DNA from: Hoeflea_A sp965228435
GTDB taxonomy: Bacteria; Pseudomonadota; Alphaproteobacteria; Rhizobiales; Rhizobiaceae
Direction: 5' to 3'
NCBI GenBank assembly: GCA_965228435.1
Contig: OZ245818.1
Span: 1,488,001-1,552,000, forward strand
DNA: 64,000 bases
Part shown: in pieces, positions 52,269 through 60,901 of the stretch
How positions within the stretch are numbered: position 1 is the stretch's first letter
Layout of the letters: every line of letters starts with the position of its first letter
The notes under the pieces: generated by a model
Told to the model about the DNA's origin: nothing
Database searches by the model: none
Seen by the model: only the letters and a program-made list of their open reading frames with translations
Position numbers and translations under genes: made by a program

Positions 52269-54266
52269 ATGAAGGTATTTTTCAATTTTTTGGGCGTGGC
52301 CATATTGATAACCGCCATTTTGATTGCCGCTGCCTATGGCTGGATCGCACGTGATCGCGGGCCAACACATCCCACGTTGGTGGCGGCGCAGCTGCCTCCG
52401 CTGATCCCTCTGCGCGATTTCTGGGCCAACCGCAACAGTGAATGGGGCTACAGCCTGTCCCCGGGCGGCTCCTTCTTATCCTGGTGGACAGTTGAAGGCA
52501 CCGATCTGGTGTTGAATATCCTCGACCGTTCAACCGGGTAGGTTCAGGTTGTCCGCCCAGAGAACAGTCAACGCGCGTCCTATGAATGGGGCTATGACGA
52601 TCGCAGCCTGCAACTCAGGCAGTTTAAGGATGATCGTTGGTCGATATGGCGTATCGACGCCGCCAATGTCACTGCACCTTGGGTTGAAGTGACACCGCGG
52701 GGGTTCCAGCACTGGAGCAGTCTCTATCGCCCCAAAGCGCAAGGTGAGCGGCGCATCCTAGCCACGCGGGACCGTAGCGCTGAGTTCGCCGACGTGTATG
52801 CCGTAAACCAGGACGGGCTAAACAAAACTTTGCTGCTCAAAAATCCCGGCAACGTCATCGATTGGCGGGCAGACAGAAACGGTGCGGTATTTCTGCGCAC
52901 CGTAAACTCCGAACCGGGTTTGTTCCGTCTGGAATACGATCCTGAACGCAACGGCCGCAATTGGCGACCGTTGCTGACTCGATCCTCCCGGGACTTCGTG
53001 TGGCCGCTGGGCGAAGACGGAACGGGTGGCGTGCTTGCATTTTCGAATCTCGGAAGGGAACATATTGCCGCGGTTCGGATCGACCTCTCCGATGGTACAG
53101 AAACCGTCTTGCTGGAAGACAGGACACGTAGCGTCGTTCGCTCGTTTTCATTTGAACGCGACAAACCAGGCATAGACCTTGTGGAATTCGGTGGTGGGTA
53201 CCCCGAATATCACGCGGTGACTCCGTTGGGCGACGCTGTCCTACAAGCACTCCACCCATTGGAGACACCGTTCGAAATGAGCATCCTCTCAACAACGGCC
53301 AGCGGCAATTTCGTGACACTTGCTATCAATCAGCGGGAAGATGGCTGGCGCTATGCGCTTGTCGACACACAGAATCGACACCTGCAATGGATCGGCTCAC
53401 ACGACCTTACCCGCCATGCCGATAAATTGGCCGAAACGAGCGTGCACATGGTTGAGGCGCGCGATGGCTTTCGCATTCCGATTCTCCTGACACGACCGAG
53501 GGGTGTTGAAGGACCTGCGCCGATGGTTGCGTTGATCCATGGGGGTCCGATGAGCCACGATCGGTGGTCTTTCCGGCGGGACGTGCAGTTCCTCGCCAAT
53601 CGGGGATATGCCGTGATGCGAGTTAACTATCGTGGATCAACCGGGTTTGGCCGTTCAAGCGAACGCGCCGGCGATCACCAATACGGCCGCGGGATGCAAG
53701 ACGATATCCAAGATGCCGTGCGGTGGGCAATCGATAACGACATTGCGGATGCGCAGGCAGTGGCGATCATGGGACACAGTTTCGGCGGCTATTCGGCGAT
53801 GATGGGTGTGGCTCGTGACCCCGGATTCTATGCTGCTGGCATCTCAATCTCTGGTGCCGTTGATCTCGAACACCAGTCTGCCAACGCACCCCATTTCTGG
53901 GGAGTGGACAAAACTTACTGGACGCAGGTGATCGGCGACCCCGACAATCCGTCCGACCGCGCCGAAATGCGCGCTCATTCGCCGATTCACCGGGTTGATC
54001 GAATTGTGGAGCCAGTCCTCTTGGCTCATGGCGTCAACGATCGCGTTGTTGATCGCGCCGACACCGAACAGTTTGAACGCCGTCTGCGAGAACTGGGTAA
54101 ACCGCACCAGGCTGTGTACTTTGAAAAAGAGCAACATGTGTTCCGACGATGGCAGACAAATGTCAGATTCTATCGGGTGCTGGAAGAGTTTCTTGCGCGG
54201 CATCTTGGTGGCCGATCAGGCGGGTTCGATTACGTCGAAATCGGCGCTGAATATCTATATCCGTAA
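52269..54266 (+). pseudogene. S9-family peptidase gene interrupted by one in-frame amber codon
   Basis: A single continuous frame of 665 codons, broken only by TAG at 52539-52541 (codon 91). Before it: a membrane anchor (VAILITAILIAAAYGWIA), then IPLRDFWAN and WGYSLSPGG, the start of an S9 propeller. After it the frame continues uninterrupted as VQVVRPENSQRASYEWGYDD. The catalytic residues are intact: GHSFGGYSAMMG (Ser), GVNDRVVD (Asp), EKEQHVF (His). Relatives usually have Glu, Lys or Gln after the TG at this point, so a single base change explains the stop. Base composition and codon use look more AT-rich than neighbours. Could be a young pseudogene, a sequencing error or a readthrough gene. 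Confidence 0.85.
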
Positions 54267-54390
54267 GATCTGTGTCGACGTTTCTCTCGATGAGATTAAA
54301 CACCGACGGATTGAACCGACCGCCCAATTGTCGTCATACAATCGGTGATGTCTTGTACGGACCACTAATCCCCGAGTGAGGAGGAGTATC

Positions 54391-54681
54391 ATGCGGACGA
54401 TATTTTCCGGCATTGCCATAGCGGTTTTCCTGCTGCCTGCAGTCGCATCGGCCGAGGCGATCTCAAACGACATGAGCTGCGAGGAAGCCGTGGCGCACTT
54501 CGAGGAGCATGGGCGCATCGACACGATCGATGAGGGTCAAGTGCTGCCGATTGACGAGGGCGTTCCGGTTTCGAAGCGCAACGATCTTGTGTGCGACGAA
54601 GGTGAATTGCCCGGACCGGTGCTGCTCAAGACAAAGGACAAGGCGGAATGCGCTGTGTCCTATGCCTGTCCCGAGGCGTAA
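54391..54681 (+). CDS. Small exported Cys-containing protein, unknown
   Basis: 96 residues: signal peptide (IFSGIAIAVFLLPAVASA) cleaved near residue 20, then a short acidic mature protein with four Cys (SCEE, VCDE, ECAVSYAC) that could form two disulfides. GAGGAGGAG lies just before the ATG, overriding an earlier GTG at 54376. No family recognised. Convergent with the PEP-mutase-family gene. Confidence 0.7.
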   Translation: MRTIFSGIAIAVFLLPAVASAEAISNDMSCEEAVAHFEEHGRIDTIDEGQVLPIDEGVPVSKRNDLVCDEGELPGPVLLKTKDKAECAVSYACPEA

Positions 54682-54686
54682 GGCGT

Positions 54687-55574
54687 TTAGCGCTTCACCA
54701 GCTGCCGTGCGAAATCGAGGGTCTGCTGTTCGGTATCGCGCAATTCGGGAAGGCCGACCAGGTCGGTAAACTCGTCGAAGGTCAACATGCCTGATCGGGC
54801 GTTCTGCGTTGTGCCGTCGGCCTTCATTTGGTCGTAGACCGCCGTGAGCGTTTTGGCGACAGCAAAGATCGGGCCGAGGCCCCAGCAACCCGCTGCGAAG
54901 CCGAGGTTCTGCAACTCGGCGGCAGTGAGATCCGGCGACATTCCGAAGTCGATCATGTTGGCCATGTGCAGACCACCCAGTTCGCCGGTGATGCGGCGCA
55001 TCTCGTCGACCGTGCACGGCGCCTCGATGAACAGCGCGTCGGCACCCGCCTCGCGATAAAGCGCGGCGCGATTGATGGCAGCGTCCAGCCCTTCAACCGC
55101 CAGCGCATCGGTGCGCGCCATGATGAAAAAATCCTGGTCTGACCGGGCGTCGACGCAGGCCTTGACCTTGGCTGCCATTTCCTCGGCAGGCACCACGGCC
55201 TTGCCGGGCGTGTGACCGCAGCGCTTGGGGAACATCTGGTCTTCGATGAAGAACCCGGCGCAGCCGGCGCGTTCGAATTCCTGGGTCGTGCGGCGTGCGT
55301 TGGTCACATTGCCGAAGCCGGTATCGGCATCAACGAATACGGGCAGATCGACGGCATCGCAGATGCGCCGGTAATGTTCGGCCAACTCCATCAGACCGAG
55401 TTGCGAACTGTCCGGCGCGGCGAGCAAAGAACCCGTGACGGAAAATCCACCGACTATCACCGCCTCGAACCCTGCCCGTTCGGCGAGTCGAGCAGACAGG
55501 GCATCATATGCCCCGGGGAGGACGAGAAATTCGGGGGCTTCGAACAGAGCGCGGAGACGGGCGGTGCGTTTCAT
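54687..55574 (-). CDS. Isocitrate lyase/PEP mutase-superfamily enzyme
   Basis: 295 residues of a TIM-barrel lyase. Key features: Mg-binding DADTGFGN, IEDQ, and the catalytic KRCGH loop of lyase members, so C-C bond cleavage (2-methylisocitrate- or oxaloacetate-type substrates) is more likely than phosphonate chemistry. The start at 55574 is chosen over 55616 for fit with the family N-terminus. It stands alone between two unrelated genes. Confidence 0.85.
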   Translation of the reverse strand: MKRTARLRALFEAPEFLVLPGAYDALSARLAERAGFEAVIVGGFSVTGSLLAAPDSSQLGLMELAEHYRRICDAVDLPVFVDADTGFGNVTNARRTTQEFERAGCAGFFIEDQMFPKRCGHTPGKAVVPAEEMAAKVKACVDARSDQDFFIMARTDALAVEGLDAAINRAALYREAGADALFIEAPCTVDEMRRITGELGGLHMANMIDFGMSPDLTAAELQNLGFAAGCWGLGPIFAVAKTLTAVYDQMKADGTTQNARSGMLTFDEFTDLVGLPELRDTEQQTLDFARQLVKR

Positions 55575-55646
55575 GGATTGCGGTTCCAATTGCAGGGCGA
55601 TTTTGGACCGCACCATTCACCCAGGCCTCTGCTAGGTCAACGGGCA

Positions 55647-57071
55647 TCACGTGGATTGCTTCATCGTTTGATAGGCATCGAGCGCCCGTTGGCGCGAGAT
55701 CTTGAGGTCGACAATCGGCTTCGGGTAGGTCTTGCCAAGAAACACACCTGCTGCCTCGAGCACACCGGGGCGAGCATCCCATGGATTGAACAGGCATTCG
55801 TTCGGAACGTCAGCAAGCTCGGGCACCCAACGACGCGTGTAAACACCGTCGGGATCGAACTTCAATCCCTGAGTGACCGGGTTGAAGATGCGGAAATAGG
55901 GTGCGGCGTCGGCACCGCAGCCGGCCACCCATTGCCAACTGGCGCTGTTGCTCGCCAGGTCCGCATCGACCAGGCAGTCGCGAAACCAGGCTTCTCCGGC
56001 GTGCCAGTGCTGCAGCAGGTTCTTGACCAGGAAGGAGGCGACGATCATGCGGACACGGTTGTGCATGTAGCCGGTCTGCCAGAGTTCGCGCATGCCGGCG
56101 TCGACGATCGGGATCCCGGTCTGGCCGCGCTGCCAGCGCTGCTGGAGATCTGCATCGCTGTGCCACGGAAACCGATCGAAGGCGGGCTGCAGGTTTTGCG
56201 TTGGCAAATCGGGAAAGTGGTAGAGCAGCGAATAGGAAAATTCGCGCCAGCCGAGTTCGCTGCGAAAATGGTCGAGATTGTCACTCGGCGGCGTGGCTGA
56301 CGCGGCATGCCAGACCTGGTTGGGCGATATCTCGCCCCAGTGCAAGTGGGGCGAAAGGCATGAGACGCTTTTCAGCGCCGGGAAATCACGACCGCGTTTG
56401 TAATTCCCCAGACCCGCATCGAGGAACCGATCCAGTGTGTTCTGCGCTCCGGCCTCACCGATCTCCCAATGCGGTTCGAGCATGCGATCCCATCGGACAC
56501 GGGGCAAAAGCTCCAAACTCTCCATCGGAACGGCATTCGCATCGTCGCTTTCAACCAGGTCGAGCGTTTCCGGTTGGGCCAATGGCTGGCGAGGCGGCGC
56601 GGCGTTGAGGCATCCCTTGCGAAAGAACGGCGTGAACACCCGATAGGGAGTGCCGTCCTGCTTGAGCACCTCCCAGGGCTCCCACAGCAGAGATCCATTG
56701 TCGCTCTCAATGTGGGTGCCGGCAGCCGTGAGTGTCGATTTGATGGCGGTATCGCGGGCGATGCGCCACGGTTCGTAACAGCGGTTCCAGAACACACTGT
56801 CCGCGCCGTACGCCTCGACGATCTGTGGCAGCAGGCGGTCCGCAGCTCCCCGGTAGAGACGCAAATTCCCGCCAAGCGATTGGTTCAGACTGGCGAGCGA
56901 ATGATGCAGCCACCAGCGCCCGGCACCGCCGATGCGATACTCGCTGGCGTTCTCGTCGTCGAGAATGTAGATCGGCACGACGCGACCGGCCCGGGCTGCC
57001 CGGATCAGTGCGGGATTGTCGGTCACTCTGAGGTCCTGGCGAAACCAGAACAGAACGGTCGGTAGGCTCAC
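55647..57071 (-). CDS. phrB: Deoxyribodipyrimidine photolyase
   Basis: 474 residues. The N-terminal antenna domain begins VLFWFRQDLRVTDNPAL; the FAD domain contains WREFSYSLLYHFP, AGMRELWQTGYMHNRVRM and ASNSASWQWVAGCG. It uses blue light to split cyclobutane pyrimidine dimers. The start codon is GTG. Consistent with a sunlit marine habitat. Confidence 0.92.
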   Translation of the reverse strand: MSLPTVLFWFRQDLRVTDNPALIRAARAGRVVPIYILDDENASEYRIGGAGRWWLHHSLASLNQSLGGNLRLYRGAADRLLPQIVEAYGADSVFWNRCYEPWRIARDTAIKSTLTAAGTHIESDNGSLLWEPWEVLKQDGTPYRVFTPFFRKGCLNAAPPRQPLAQPETLDLVESDDANAVPMESLELLPRVRWDRMLEPHWEIGEAGAQNTLDRFLDAGLGNYKRGRDFPALKSVSCLSPHLHWGEISPNQVWHAASATPPSDNLDHFRSELGWREFSYSLLYHFPDLPTQNLQPAFDRFPWHSDADLQQRWQRGQTGIPIVDAGMRELWQTGYMHNRVRMIVASFLVKNLLQHWHAGEAWFRDCLVDADLASNSASWQWVAGCGADAAPYFRIFNPVTQGLKFDPDGVYTRRWVPELADVPNECLFNPWDARPGVLEAAGVFLGKTYPKPIVDLKISRQRALDAYQTMKQST

Positions 57072-57136
57072 GAATTTTGCCTCAAGGCTGCGGTGCCGGT
57101 ATTACGCAGCGAGTGCGGTGCTGGATCATCAATGAT

Positions 57137-57643
57137 TCAGGCTGCAGCGGATGCGAGCGTGCCACCCATCAATTCCTCGACGAACAGGCTTATCAGTTGC
57201 GGTCGTCCGGTGACATCGGCTTTGCGGTAGATAGCGTTAAGCTGCGCCTTGATGGTCCCTTCCTTTGTGCTGCGCAGTGCAGCGATATCGGCGATGCCGA
57301 GACCCTTGATGGCCAACAGGGCGACATCCCGTTCCGACGCCGTCAGATTCCAGGCTTCAAAATGGGCATCCAGCAATTCCGCAAAGGCCCCGGAAGCGGC
57401 CTTGAGCTGCTCCTCGACGCGCTGGTTGCGCTGCATCACTCTGCGCATCTCCAGTCCGGTGGCGGTCATACTGATGATCAGGGCGATCACGACGGCATAT
57501 TCGAAACTGTCCGTGTCCTTGATCAGACTGAGTTGATCCAACCTGAAGACATCGGCCAGGGCATCGGCCAGCAGAAACAACACGCAGAACAATTGCAGGG
57601 CAAACAAGGCCGCCAGACCGTATCGTTTTGTAATCGCTGTCAT
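57137..57643 (-). CDS. Membrane-anchored LuxR-type HTH protein
   Basis: 168 residues: two predicted membrane helices (about 8-30 and 48-66), a short coiled linker (MQRNQRVEEQLKAASGAFAEL, in parts) and a LuxR-type helix-turn-helix at about 99-150 (LTASERDVALLAIKG ... TIKAQLNAIYRKADV). There is no receiver or autoinducer domain. It may regulate transcription from the membrane, sensing envelope or redox state. Lies downstream of the PepSY gene on the same strand with a structured 165-bp gap. Confidence 0.8.
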   Translation of the reverse strand: MTAITKRYGLAALFALQLFCVLFLLADALADVFRLDQLSLIKDTDSFEYAVVIALIISMTATGLEMRRVMQRNQRVEEQLKAASGAFAELLDAHFEAWNLTASERDVALLAIKGLGIADIAALRSTKEGTIKAQLNAIYRKADVTGRPQLISLFVEELMGGTLASAAA

Positions 57644-57732
57644 GAAATCCCGTCATCCTGATGCTGTCCCGCCCTCATGATATCTCGGTGCAGGCTTCGA
57701 CGCCATGACCGTGCGGGCCCACTGCAATCAGC

Positions 57733-57786
57733 GCCCGCTGCCACAGCGGACCGGCAGGGGGGCCGGGAGCGGTGGTGGCAGCGGGC
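57733..57786. repeat. Nested stem-loop between PepSY and LuxR-type genes
   Basis: GCCCGCTGCCAC (57733-57744) and GTGGCAGCGGGC (57775-57786) are perfect 12-bp complements. The 30-base loop itself contains CCGG (57751-57754) and CCGG (57763-57766). No T-run follows on the minus strand, which transcribes both flanking genes, so a processing or stability element is more likely than a terminator. Confidence 0.65.
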
Positions 57787-57808
57787 CTTTCGACACCAAG
57801 AAACGCGG

Positions 57809-58090
57809 CTAGTCGGTCTCGTCTTCGAGCTCCAGAACCTTGCCAGTCTCGGCGTCGATCTCGATTTCAAATTCCTTGTTGTTTGCCGTGACCTCGGCTT
57901 CGATCCGGCCATCTTCCGTTTCGATTTCCGAAATCGTGTAACCCAGCTTGTCCAAAGCCGCGCTCACTTCCGGCACCGTCGTGCCGAGCACGGTTCCCGT
58001 TGCCAGTTCCGCCTGCGCCAAAGCCGGGGCCAGAACAAGGCCGGCGGCCAGAGCGGCGGGAATGGTCAGTTTTCCGAACGTCGTTGTCAT
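57809..58090 (-). CDS. Small exported PepSY-domain protein
   Basis: 93 residues: signal peptide (ending PALAQA near residue 26), then one PepSY-like unit (GTTVPEVSAALDKLGYTI ... FEIEIDAETGKVLELE, in parts). AAAGGAAA precedes ATG 58090. It is closely similar to the 90-residue protein at 60547-60819. It sits 83 bp after the ferric-reductase-like gene on the same strand; an ATCCGT/ACGGAT dyad lies in that gap. PepSY proteins bind or inhibit partners in the envelope; here association with the flavocytochrome is inferred. Confidence 0.82.
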   Translation of the reverse strand: MTTTFGKLTIPAALAAGLVLAPALAQAELATGTVLGTTVPEVSAALDKLGYTISEIETEDGRIEAEVTANNKEFEIEIDAETGKVLELEDETD

Positions 58091-58173
58091 CAGATTTCCT
58101 TTCTTGCTTTTCAAATCATCCGTTCGCGACGGATATCGGGCATCTGGGCCCCTTCGACCGGCGTCGCCATCGG

Positions 58174-59520
58174 CTAAAGGCTTAAACCGGCCGCTTCTCC
58201 CTTTGGTTTAGGACCGGAGACGTTGGATAACGGCAGCAAGGACACCAACCATTGCGCCAGCCGTCGCAGTCCCAGACCGGAGCGGATTTCGAACATCTCG
58301 TAGTGAAAACAGGACGACCGAAGACCCCGTTCGCACAGCCCGGTCCGCAGAGTTTCCCGCATGCCTTCCGGACCGCAGAAATGAACCTGCGCATCAGCCA
58401 GCGAGACTGTTTCAGCGATCCCTTCGGACGTCAGGCGGTCGCCGGCCGTGGAATCAACCATGTGAACAGTGAAACGAGGGTCCGATGCCGCGATCAATTT
58501 CAACTCGTCGAGATGGGCGGCCGCCTCCTGCCCTCGGACACAAAAGAAGAGATCGATGGGTGGGTGATCCGGTTCAAGCGCCTGCGCCCAAGCGACAAAG
58601 GGGGTTATCCCGATCCCACCGGCAATCCAGATCTCACGCTTGGCGCCGCGACGGCGAAAGAAGCGACCATGGGGCGGCGAAACCAGCGCACGCGATCCAA
58701 CCTGCAGTTCACGGTTCAGGGCATGGGTGTAGCCGCCCAAGGCCTTGATGGTGAAGCGAATCCGGCCGTCGGTATCCGGGGCCCTGCTGATGGTGAAGGG
58801 ATGGCTTTCCGTGAGACCCGGCAGTTCGAAGCGAACAAAAGCGAACTGGCCGGCACGGTGCCCGATCGACCTGCCGTCCGGTTCGAGCGTAACCGCCATT
58901 GAGCCTCCGGTCCGGTCGACGGCAACGACGCGATGGCTGCGCCAACCGCTGCTCTGACCGCGGGGCAACAGGGTGTAGAGATAGGAAAGAACGCCGGCGG
59001 CGCCAAAGGCCAAGATGTAGAGCCCCAACGGATCCAGCGTCGCAAAGGGTTTGGCAATCAGCGCAAAGTGGAGCATCGCCACGGCGAAAAACGCGCCCAT
59101 GAGCTTATGCGTCAGATACCACAGACGATAGGGAATGACGGTGGCGACGGTGATGATCGCCAGGATCAGCAGGCCATAGAGGCTGATCTCACCGAAGGTC
59201 TCGGCGAGATCAGTTATTGCTGCATCCCCGCCGAGTCCGGCGATCTCCGCATCCAGCGTGTCGTGGAGCAGAATGGCGGCCATGGCGCCAATGCCGAGCC
59301 ATTTGTGCAAAACATAAATGCGATCGAGGCCGCCGAAGACCGGTTCCAGGATTCGCAGCCGGGTGGCGAGGATCTGCGTCAACGCCATGGCAATCAAAGC
59401 GGCCGCGCCTGCATATTCGCTGACAATGGCGATCGGATCGTGTCTGAGGGCCAGCGGCCCGAAACCCGCAACTGGGGCGAGAAGGGCTGCGACCACAACG
59501 GCTATTCCAAAAATGCGCAC
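58174..59520 (-). CDS. Ferric-reductase-like transmembrane flavocytochrome
   Basis: 448 residues: about six membrane helices carrying two heme-ligand pairs, HKWLGIGAMAAILLH (H-x13-H) and HKLMGAFFAVAMLH (H-x12-H). These are followed by a cytoplasmic FAD/NAD(P)H reductase module (HPFTISRAP, GGIGITPFVAW, VHFCGPEGM). It moves electrons from NAD(P)H across the membrane. The GTG at 59520 is chosen because GGGGAG lies 7 bp upstream; a TTG at 59547 is the only earlier in-frame alternative. Upstream of the PepSY gene. Confidence 0.83.
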   Translation of the reverse strand: MRIFGIAVVVAALLAPVAGFGPLALRHDPIAIVSEYAGAAALIAMALTQILATRLRILEPVFGGLDRIYVLHKWLGIGAMAAILLHDTLDAEIAGLGGDAAITDLAETFGEISLYGLLILAIITVATVIPYRLWYLTHKLMGAFFAVAMLHFALIAKPFATLDPLGLYILAFGAAGVLSYLYTLLPRGQSSGWRSHRVVAVDRTGGSMAVTLEPDGRSIGHRAGQFAFVRFELPGLTESHPFTISRAPDTDGRIRFTIKALGGYTHALNRELQVGSRALVSPPHGRFFRRRGAKREIWIAGGIGITPFVAWAQALEPDHPPIDLFFCVRGQEAAAHLDELKLIAASDPRFTVHMVDSTAGDRLTSEGIAETVSLADAQVHFCGPEGMRETLRTGLCERGLRSSCFHYEMFEIRSGLGLRRLAQWLVSLLPLSNVSGPKPKGEAAGLSL

Positions 59521-59747
59521 AAGCTGGCTCCCCACCGCGTTCGACAACGCGGCGCAATCGTATTGATTAGGATCGGGTTATCGGCCTCCACCGCCATGTA
59601 CGAACGGATGTCGAGGCCTGCAAGCCGGCTTTTTCGCCAATAAACCTAAGTTCTATGGGTGAGGACGCCGCATCGCATCATTCGTCCCCGACAAACAGGA
59701 TCGATGAGACGATTCCGTCGCCGGGGTGATGGCGCTCTGGGGAGCGG

Positions 59748-60482
59748 TCAGTAGGGAATCTCTCCCCCATCCCAGGCAAAATGACCACCGCTCTTGGACG
59801 CGTCGAGCCCATCAAGCACATTCAGCAGGCGGGTGGCGCTGAAATCCGCATCGAACAATTTTCCTTCCGGTACGTTCCTGCTGAACGGTGCCGATAATGC
59901 ACTCTTAACGGTTCCGGGATGAAGACCGACGACCACCGCATCGCGATTTCGACGCGCAATTTCGATCGCTGCGTTGCGGATCAGCATGTTGAGAGCCGCT
60001 TTCGACGCGCGGTAGGCGTACCAGCCGCCCAGGTTGTTGTCTCCGATGCTGCCGACCCGGGCCGAAAGAGCAGCGAACACCGCACGGCCGTCGCGCCGCA
60101 GAAACGGGGTCGTGTGCTTGAGAATCAAAGCCGGCACGGCAGCATTGACGTGAAACAGCTGGTGCAGCGATTCAGCCGAGACATCCCGCAACGCCTTTTC
60201 CGGCATGTGACCTGGTCCGTGCAGCATACCGGTTGCGACCAGCACCGCATCAAGCGGGCCGTGCACCGTCATCTCGCGCACCGCGTCGCCGAGCGCACCT
60301 TCGTCGGACGGATCGACCTGGTGGCTGCTGATCGCAGGATCGCCATTTTCGAAACCGGAGCGGGCGATTGCCTGCAAGCGGGCATCCGGTTGCCGCTGGC
60401 GAAGCTGCCGCAGAAAGGCAGCGCCGATGGCACCGTTGGCGCCGAAAACGGCGATGTTTTGGGGCGTGTTAGTCATGGTCAT
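59748..60482 (-). CDS. Short-chain dehydrogenase/reductase-family protein
   Basis: 244 residues. Nucleotide-binding loop GANGAIG near residue 14, NAAVP, a serine in ALSARVG, and the catalytic YRASK. The coenzyme loop and small size resemble the CsgA/YciK-type SDRs. Substrate unknown. Lies 64 bp after the second PepSY gene on the same strand. Confidence 0.83.
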   Translation of the reverse strand: MTMTNTPQNIAVFGANGAIGAAFLRQLRQRQPDARLQAIARSGFENGDPAISSHQVDPSDEGALGDAVREMTVHGPLDAVLVATGMLHGPGHMPEKALRDVSAESLHQLFHVNAAVPALILKHTTPFLRRDGRAVFAALSARVGSIGDNNLGGWYAYRASKAALNMLIRNAAIEIARRNRDAVVVGLHPGTVKSALSAPFSRNVPEGKLFDADFSATRLLNVLDGLDASKSGGHFAWDGGEIPY

Positions 60483-60546
60483 AGCCGAGAGTTTGTTTCA
60501 CTCGACTACGCGCCGTCCCCGGTGCCGGATCACCGGCGCCGAACGA

Positions 60547-60819
60547 TCAATCCAGGTCGATTTCCCGAACCTTGCCGGTCTGCAGGTCGACCTCGATTTC
60601 GTATTTCCGGTTGTCGAGAATGGCTTCGGCCTCGATGTGGTCCCGCTTCAGTTCCAGTTCGACGACGGTGTATCCCTCCCCTTCCAAGCCGGTCAGGACG
60701 TCCAACAGGGTGGTGCCGAGAACGCTTCCCACGGACACCTTTGCCAAAGAAACTGCCGGCGCCAATGTCAGGCAACCGACGAGAAACGCAACAACAAGGT
60801 TTTGTGTTCGGCGGATCAT
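60547..60819 (-). CDS. Small exported PepSY-domain protein (paralogue)
   Basis: 90 residues: signal peptide (ending near SLAKV, residue 27), then a PepSY-like unit (GSVLGTTLLDVLTGLEGEGY ... YEIEVDLQTGKVREID, in parts). GGGAGAA precedes the ATG. It is aligned over its length with the protein at 57809-58090, so the two are duplicates separated by the ferric-reductase and SDR genes. Confidence 0.82.
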   Translation of the reverse strand: MIRRTQNLVVAFLVGCLTLAPAVSLAKVSVGSVLGTTLLDVLTGLEGEGYTVVELELKRDHIEAEAILDNRKYEIEVDLQTGKVREIDLD

Positions 60820-60901
60820 GGCATCGTTCTCCCAATCGGGTGCAACACAAACATTCCATCGACATATGGGGTCCGCGTCGACAGCCCACCAGCCATTCGC
60901 T

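Noticed and set aside
52539..52541. Amber codon as a pyrrolysine or programmed readthrough site
   Set aside because: No supporting pyrrolysine genes or downstream structural element are seen; mutation or sequencing error is simpler.
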